Of a stretch of 64,000 bases of DNA, positions 52,001 to 61,500 are shown piece by piece. Numbering within the stretch: position 1 is the stretch's first letter; every line of letters starts with the position of its first letter. Below the pieces are notes generated by a model, which was not told the origin of the DNA, made no database searches, and saw only the letters and a program-made list of their open reading frames with translations. The position numbers and the translations under genes were made by a program. The stretch covers positions 1,247,501 to 1,311,500 of the forward strand of contig NC_135568.1 in NCBI RefSeq assembly GCF_964340395.1, written 5' to 3'. Origin of the DNA: Glandiceps talaboti (Eukaryota; Hemichordata; Enteropneusta; Spengelidae).

Positions 52001-55000
52001 AAACTGACCATTTAATATCTTGTTTTTCCTACCATTAACTAATGTTTATGTAAACTTTATGACATATTTTACTTATCATGTTATGTCATAAACCATGGAT
52101 ATCATAGGCTTGAATTATATTGGGTATGGGCTAGCAAACTCTAGTTAGTTATGGTTGACTGAACATAAACTTTTACTACCATTAAGGAAATTTCCTTGCC
52201 AAAGGAGATTCATGGACCTTTGTAACCTTTGACCCCATCTGGTCACCTCTGACCCATTTTTCTGTTTTGTTGTTTGTCCCTCTAGTTTTCCACCAGAAGG
52301 GAAATGCATTAACAGCTGACATATAGATTGAAAAAGGTTAAATAAACATTACTCAATAATCGCTGGCACATTAACTTCAGATTCAATTAAGGTATATATA
52401 TGGAGAAAAGTTTAAACAGGTGGTTGTGAATTGAAATCACAGGTCACTGAAATCGACTGAGCTAAGATATCTCTGTTGCTGCACTGTACAGTTCTGCTAA
52501 GCTAAGATATCTCTGCTGCAGCACTGTACAGTTCTGCTAAGCTAAGATATCTCTGCTGCTGTACTGTACAGTTCTGCTAAGCTAAGATATCTCTGCTGCT
52601 GCACTCTACAGTTCTGCTAAGCTAAGATATCTTTACTGCTGCACTGTACAGTTCTGCTAAGCTAAGATATCTTTACTTCTGCACTGTACAGTTCTGCTAA
52701 GCTAAGATATCTCTGCTGCTGCACTGTACAGTTCTGCTAAGCTAAGATATCTCTGCTGCTGTACTGTACAGTTCTGCTAAGCTAAGATATCTCTGCTGCT
52801 GTACTGTACAGTTCTGCTAAGCTAAGATATCTCTGCTGCTGCACTGTACAGTTCTACTAAGCTAAGATATCTCTGCTGCTGCACTGTACAATTCTGCTAA
52901 GCTAAGATATCTCTGCTGCTGTACTGTACAGTTCTGCTAAGCTAAGATATCTCTGCTGCTGCACTGTACAGTTCTGCTAAGTTGGTAGTCTAAGAGTCAT
53001 GTCATCTCCCATCACCATGACTACTGGCATCCCTACCCCCACAATCGCTCCGAACCCTCCACTACCCTTCTACTATTAATTACTCATAAGGGGCACAAGG
53101 TGAGTCTATGCTGTACATCTAAAAAGAAAGACATTTTATATACAGAGATAAACAAATAAAAAATATTATACATTATATTTATCTAACCAAAAGTTTACAC
53201 TTTCCTATAAACCTTATTTTGTTACTTTGTTAACTATTATTACTGTAGTGTATATATTCACTAGGGATTTTTTTTAGCACCAAATATTTATTGCAGAAAA
53301 TCCAATCAAGAAATGTAGTTTTCTTGACAGATGCAATAAAGTTTCTATTCTATACTATAAGGTACTCATAGTACTGTATTGACAATATTGATATTTATAA
53401 CCATAAGTAATCTCTTCATGGTTACCCTGACCATTGCAGTAAGTTTATTCTCTCGTTAGCTCCAGATTAGCTGTTATAATAACTGCAGATAATCCCACAG
53501 TCCTTTGCATCTGAGCATGCGCAGTCTGGATTGCAAGTTCCAAATTAAGTCAGTAAAAATGTAAAAACCAGAATAATAGTTAAGTACTGGTCTAGGTCAT
53601 CCCTCACATTCATGCATTGAAACTAAGAATGAAATGAATAGATAACAAGGAAAGTCAGACATATCTTTTGTGTAGGTTCTTTTAATAGAGCGATTTCAAA
53701 CCTCTCTGCTGGACTGTAGACTTATGGTATCTGTGCTTTTGAAAGTCTTTTATCAAACTGCTAAGACTTAGTAAGGATTACATGATTTGTATAATGTAGT
53801 TATTCAGTCCTAAAGCTAATGATAGCTAAACTGTAATTGTGTGTTATACTTCATTAACATATGATTGTATATAGGATGAACAAGGTAAAACATAGTAATA
53901 ATACATTCTTGTACCACAACCATGGGTTCTTTTTACTTGTGAGTAACATTTACTAGTAAGTAATACGACCCTTGTTATTATTACGTTTTACAGACAAAAC
54001 AAGGTAAAACATAGTAATAATACATTCTTGTACCACAACCATGTGTTCTTTTTACTTGTGAGTAACATTTACTAGTAAGTAATAAGACCCTTATTATTAT
54101 TATGTTTTACCAACAAAACAAGGTAAAACATAGTAATAATACATTCTTGTACCACAACCATGTGTTCTTTTTACTTGTGAGTAACATTTACTAGTAAGTA
54201 ATAAGACCCTTATTATTATTATGTTTTACCAACAAAACAAGGTAAAACATAGTAATAATACATTCTTGTACCACAACCAAGCGTTCTCTTTACCTATGAG
54301 TAATATTTACTAGTAAGTAATAAGACCCTTGGTCGTGGTACAAAAACGTAATATTATTATGTTTTATCAACCTGATTAACGTCTTTAAGGTTCAGGTTAA
54401 ACATACTTCAATAACTTTGCCTTTTTAATATTTTTCTACACTTTTCACATATGATCTCTGGGCTTTTTCCACACTTTATTTTCATTTCTATTTTTTTTAA
54501 AAACAAAATTGCATTCTTTTGTATGAAATGATAAGTGAGGGATGTGAAATAGTCAGACGAACGTGTTTGGAGACTAAAGCGGGAAAATGTTTTCAAAAAG
54601 TTGAAGACATTTTCCTTAAAAAAGTAATAGTGAATAACACTCAAAACATTTGAAGATTATGAGGGTTAAATCTCCCAAGGGACTGGAGCTAGTGTATTTT
54701 AAACTAGTGAGAAATACTCAGATTTTGTTGGTCTGTTATATAATGTAGAAAATATTATTTATGACTAAATATTCAAAATGGCGACCATACTATGTGCAGA
54801 GTATGGAGAAGATTCTTTAAAAACTAAAAATAATTATTTTGTTTTTTCATTTGGTAAAAGATTTAATATATGTCTGCAATAAAATACACTTTGACAGATT
54901 CTAAGTATTTTGATTATATCTTTGAAAATGTCTGTGAGGTTGTTAAACCATTCCTTTAATTTTGTGAGCTGACCTAGCCCAAGCTTCCTGGCAGGAAAAC

Positions 55001-58000
55001 CAAGCAGGTGTTGACAGTCTTAGTATAAGATATCATTGACGTAAAACATACGCACATCAAGTGATGATTTCCTTCTGTTGCTAGACATATGGTTGAGATC
55101 TCCTTAGGACTTCAACAAGCTGTCAGAAATACATACTCCACATTCTAACAGATTTTCAATCTCCATCAACCCTTTTACTATCAGGCATGAAAAAAGAAAT
55201 ATGGCAGATCAATTTTTTTTGGTGAATTTTGACACATTTTATAACTTTTTACACCAATTTTCACATTAATTCATAGTCAATATTTATTTGAATGGTTTTT
55301 GTCTAAAATTAAATAAAAATATGAATTTTTTTTTTACAGACATGGAAGAAATGTTGACCAAAAAACTTGAGAACATAAAGATAGATCTCATGACTGAAAG
55401 AAGCTGTCAGCTAAACATACTCTGCAGTCACTGATTGACATCATCCTGCTTCTAATCTTTTTACATTCTGGTTGCCGCACATCCTCTGAATGTTTTAGGA
55501 AAAGCTTTCACTATTCAGCAATTTGAATTTGAAAAGAGTCTTCATTCAGAACTTTTATCTAACAATGTCTTTTTATGATGCATCATTTCCAAACAACCAA
55601 TTTGTTATATATACTTTGAAACTTTTGCATTTTCTCTAATTATTGGCTTAAACTCAGCAAAAAACCCAAAAAAACAGCCCTTTAATACTTTTTTTTCAAC
55701 AGATATTATTTGGCAAGATTATTGGCAAGGTATTCTCTCTCTCACTGTTAACATGACTTCACTTTACACTGGTAATTAAGGATGATAAATTATAGCTATT
55801 AGCTCACATTCAACTATGGTGGCCCTTTCTATGTTTAAATGTTGACAAGTGTATTGACCCTTGAGATTACTCTTGACCTTGGCTAAAATCAGTATTGAAT
55901 CTATACTTGTTGTGAGGTTCTTTAACTGATGTTAATGTTGTACTAGTCTAGAGTTCTAAACTGGTACAGTATTACGTATTAAAAACTTCATTACTAATAC
56001 CAGTCTAGTCAAGACAGTTGTTCGAACACATATATCTCTGCTCCCCCCAACCGTGTTCATATAAACACGATGATGTCGTCGTGTCCCCACATGATTTTAG
56101 TTTAAACAGACTGGAGGTGGAGTCCTGGTTCAACATTTGCATATCAGTGTAGTCCTAGAAACGTTAGAAAAGTCAAAAACATTTCTGTATCAAATGAATA
56201 TCAATGAGCAATGACGACAGCCTGTCAGTTTGCGATGGATTACTACTGACATGTGCCCTTAGCACTCCATTCACTACAGGGGAGCACCACAATTTAACAC
56301 CTTTTGTAACCGTCTTGACTGGACTGGTATTAGTAATGAAGTTTTTAATACGTAATACTGTACCAGTTTAGAACTCTAGACTAATGTTGTACTGAAATAT
56401 ACATACTTCAAAACAAATTAGGTACTCTTATAGTGGCCATATGAATGAGATTTGATATTTATTTTGGATTGTTAATTTATAAAACAATTTTATTATGGCT
56501 TCCTACTTGAAAAATCAACATAAAACAACATATATCTATTAAGTCCTTGTTTGTAACTTAATAAATCGCAAAAGATTACTAAATGTTTAAAAAGTTTGTT
56601 ATTATATGTACACTAACAAACTTTTTACACATTTTTTGGCTAATTGCAAGATATTGAGTTACAAACACAGACTTGGTCTATGTTGTTTCACATTATTTTT
56701 TCAAGTATGAAGCCATGATAAAATTGTTTTATAAATTAAAAATCCAAAATAAATACCTAATCCTCATCCATATGGTCACTTTAATCCTGTCTTAGCAACT
56801 GTTCTAGATCACGGCACAGTACAACCCTTTTTGGAGTTGACTCTACATGTGTTTATACTTGTTGTGAAGCTCCTTCACTGATGTCAATGTTGATACACAC
56901 TGAAAAATAGACACTTCCATACAAATTACTCCTAATCCTGGTTCTTCATAGTGCTATCCATGGCATCAAATCTCAAGATCTCTCTTTATGGGGTAAAGAA
57001 ATCAAGATTAGCTTCTTCATAAAGCGCATGAGATTCATTCTAGATGACGGCACTATTATAACTTCAGAACAGGTACTGAATTCATCAATGTACAATCACA
57101 TTTATGTGTCCCTCGTGGTTGCAATTGTTTGAAAATAACAGTAATCGAAACGAAGTTGACAGCTGCCAATTTCATTGAGTGAAATTAAGGTAATTTAGCC
57201 TGCAAACAACTTGACAACATCTTTATTTCTCCCTTGTCTTGAAGAACAATAGATGCAATGATTGATTTGGAATGGGAGGGGCGGCCCAATGTCATTTTAT
57301 TGACATCTCTTCAAAGTACATCAATAAAGTTTTCAGAACATTTACATGGGAACAATCAACAGCCGGATACAAGACAAAAATTGTGGTAGCCACTGACAAG
57401 TGATAATGATAATGAGGAACTGTGTAGGAGGAGTGTTAATGTCCTTGTAATCACATATCATAGTTATAAATCAAGCCAATTTCAACATCAATTTACATTT
57501 CAAAAGACTGTGCCAATAGTGACTATGGTTCCAATTTACTCTTTTAGTGAGTGGTCCAAGCAGATGACCAGTTTTAGGTTTTGGTGGTAGTCCAAGCTGA
57601 CCAGTTAGGTTTTGGCAGTAGTCCAAGCAGACAACCAGTTTTAGGTTTTGCTGGTAGTCCAAGTAGACAACCAGTTTTAGGTTTTGGTGGTAGTCCAAGC
57701 AGACAACCCGTTTTAGTTTAGCCAAGTCTATGGGCTCTTTGGTTGGGAAATGCTTTACTAAGAACACTGACAAGTAACCCTGGTAGAATAACTAACAAAC
57801 TCACAGGTAGATATCATTTCCCACCACTAAACACAAGGTATGATTGCACAAAGTTCTATAAGATATCGCCATGGTTACTGGCATTCTAAAACCTCACCAG
57901 AAATGATTATGATTCCTGAAAATTACAGTTCTATAAAATATCTCCATGGTTATTGGTGTTCTAAAACATTGGAAGAACTGCTTATGATTGCTGAAAGTTA

Positions 58001-58473
58001 GTTACAGTATTACAGTTCATTTAAATTACTAGCTGACACTCTACCACTTGAAAATAAATACTTTAACAAAATATAAAGTGATTGTCTGACCAGACATACA
58101 TAAATTATACGAATTGTGGTGTACTTAACATAATGTATTTATATCAAAAATCACTTAAGTGTATGAAAAACCACTTAAGTGTCTGTTTCTGTTGTTATCA
58201 ATAGCTAGGTCAATAAAACCAATGACTGCAAATTGAATTATGGTGTAATTATTACTCAGTGATCATGTGTGAATTGTACCAATTAGGGGTAACCCCTATT
58301 GTGACTGGGTGATGCCATTGGAAGGTATGTAAACACTTCACATAGGATGTCTTGTGTATCTCGAACTTTCTTGAACTTTTAGTAATGTATGTATTTAATT
58401 TAATTTTACTGCCTGTTCCACTCTTAACAGAAAGATGAACACACACATACACACACAGAAGACAGGCAAAAGG

Positions 58474-58553
<80 letters not shown>

Positions 58554-61500
58554 TGAAGTAAATTGAACCAATACAGTGAGAAGAGATAAAGTTAGGACCT
58601 GATGCTGAGAAAAAGAGACAGAGATATATAAATACTAAATAGAAAGTGAGAGACTAACCTTTTCTTTGACCTGAAAAGGCCAGCTACATCAGCACAAAGA
58701 GGTACGACACCTTTTCTTGTACTGTTTATTACGAATGCTACAGCTTTAGCAGCGACATCTTTGTCTTCTACTAAGCCATCTAAGTCATTGCTACAAACAC
58801 CTGTAAACAACAACAAAAACAACAAAATAAATTAAATCACAAGAAACAACATAAACATGTCTTATTTTATATTTTACCATAAACAACAACAAAAACAACC
58901 TAAATATAAACACTGGAAACAAGATAAACATTTCTTACTATACATTTTACCAGTGTTCCTATACCAAATGACGGTAGCTTCTAGGAGGCTAAGACTATGA
59001 CATGTTCACCCCTCTCCCCTTTACTGTTTATACTGGAGTTCCCAACATTGGACCACTCTCTCTACTCAATATTCCGTGTGTGGTAAGTGCAACATTTTCA
59101 TATGTTTTCACTATTTCCTGGGACTAATTCACTTCAATTACATGGGAACGGTAGCAAATTGAAACCATGTACAAGCATACAAATAAACTTGTAGTACTAA
59201 TTTGCTTGTAATGTCCTTTCCACAAATCAAACCTCTTAATGTGTGTCTACATTACCGATTTTTGATTTGATGAGTGTAAGTTTCACTTGTGTGTGCTTTT
59301 GTTGGGTTTTGTAGTTAAAAGAACAAGGTACGGGGTTAGCAACTGTCCCACAAATCATATTAGTAATGATAGTCAATCCAAAACATGTCATTCTATACAC
59401 TTATTTTCGTCTAACCTAAGAACGTAAGCACCCCAAATCATCTTTTTTATTGCGTCAGTGTCCCTGATACATGGACAATTTAGACTCTGAATCGACATTT
59501 TAGAGTTCAGAAACTCAGATATATATATGTAAATTACTAGTATGTTGTTTACTTGGATGATATAGCTAGTGGTTCTTTTTTTATATAAAACCTTGTTTCT
59601 TAACCATTATGGGCAGCTTTCAATATCTTTGTCAATGTTATAATATGATTGAGTCACCTACGAAACACAGCAAAGAAATATTGCAAAATTTAAAATTTCC
59701 TGTATTTCAAGGAACCTTGGCAGGGGGTCTGGGGAACATGGGTGGATTGTAGAAGCTTCACACAAACATCGGTTTTGAACAATTATATAGTAAGATATAC
59801 ATTGGGATACATTGGGATATATCGGTTTTTACCAAAGAACTATAAAAAAAATCCGCAACATCATGAACTACTAACTCACAGGTTTTTATTTCATTTATAA
59901 AGAATTAGCGTTACTGCACGGTTTCTCTAAAAAAAACTGCCATCATTTGCATATGGAATAAAATTAAAACATTTTTTTCATATTCTTCATTTGGAAAAAA
60001 GTTGTATGAACAAACTGTTTGAAGTTTTCATCTGTAAACAATTTGTATCAAAAAGTATAGACTGTATGTCGTTGATTTTGACATACTGTCACATAAAACC
60101 CTGTGAACTGACGCTGGCCATAAACAACACTCCTTCCATTTTATTGGCACCACTTGAACTGCATGTCAAAACATAAATATCAATAAGTAGTTACATTTTA
60201 CCAGGTACCAATAAATGTCAACCAGAAAACATTTTGAGCATTTTTAGTACCAACATTGATCGTTTTACAGTTGATGAAGAAAACATATCAAGAAGTGTAA
60301 AATAACCAAATGGTATGTAACTAATCTCAAATCTGTTTTTGAATGGATTTGTTGCAATGTCATTTATTCCAGACCCTCACTGTAATGGAGGACTTTACAG
60401 GGCTTTATTCCAGACCCTTACTGTAAGGGGGGACTTTACAGGGCTTTATTCCAGACCCTCACTGTAAGGGGGGACTTTACAGGGATTTATTCCAGACCCT
60501 CATTGTAAGGGGGGACTTTACAGGGCTTTATTCCAGACCCTCACTGTAAGGGGGGAATTTACACGGCTTTATTCCAGACCCTCATTGTAAGGGGGGGGGA
60601 GACTTTACAGGGCTTTATTCCAGACCCTCACTGTAAGGGGGGAATTTACACGGCTTTATTCCAGACCCTCATTGTAAGGGGGGGGGGGGGGACTTTACAG
60701 GGCTTTATTCCAGACCCTCATTGTAAGGGGGGACTTTACAGGGCTTTATTCCAGACCCTCATTGTAAGGGGGACTTTACAGGGCTTTATTCCAGACCTCA
60801 CTGTAAGGGGGGAATTTACACGGCTTTATGCCAGACCCTCACTGTAAGGGGGGAATTTACAGGGCTTTATTCCAGACCCTCACTGTATGGGGGAAATTGA
60901 CAGGGCTTTATTGCAGACCCTCATTGTAAGGGGGACTTTACAGGGCTTTATTCCAGGCCGTCAATGTAAGGGGGGACTTTACAGGGCTTTATTCCAGACC
61001 CTCAATGTAAGGGGGGACTTTACAGGGCTTTATTCCAGACCCTCAATGTAGGGGGAATTTTACAAGACTTTATTCACAACCCTTTTCTGGATGCCAACAT
61101 TTTTGACTCCTTCTAATGCTAAATGATTCATCATTACTTTGTAATGTTTTCCCATGTATGTATTGACATAAACTGATGGAAAGGACTCAAGAATTCTCAG
61201 GTGATAGTAGAGGCTGAGTCATCTAGCTGTGATAGTAGAGGCTGAGTCATCTAGCTGTAATAATCTTATATTTAAATGTCAAGGCTAAAGTCTTCCGTAA
61301 CTGTTAAACATGTTGATGCAACTTTCAATGCAATGGCCAATCCAGTACTATTACTATATCTGGGTGACATGACTTGGGAAATTTCAAAATCTGTAACCAA
61401 ACTTTTTGACCTATTGCATCAAGGTTTAACATGTCTGAAAGAAATATATCCCAATTCCCGGTAGCTATAATATAGCATATTCCATATAGGAGAGGGGGGA

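Noticed and set aside
51503-52007. Cys/Val/Leu-rich frames of up to 140 codons, and His/Thr/Gln-rich frames on the other strand
   Set aside because: Pure translation of the (TGTTG)n satellite.
57471-57773. 100-codon - strand frame with repeated CLDYQQNLKL
   Set aside because: Encoded by the roughly 35-bp minisatellite at 57560-57725.
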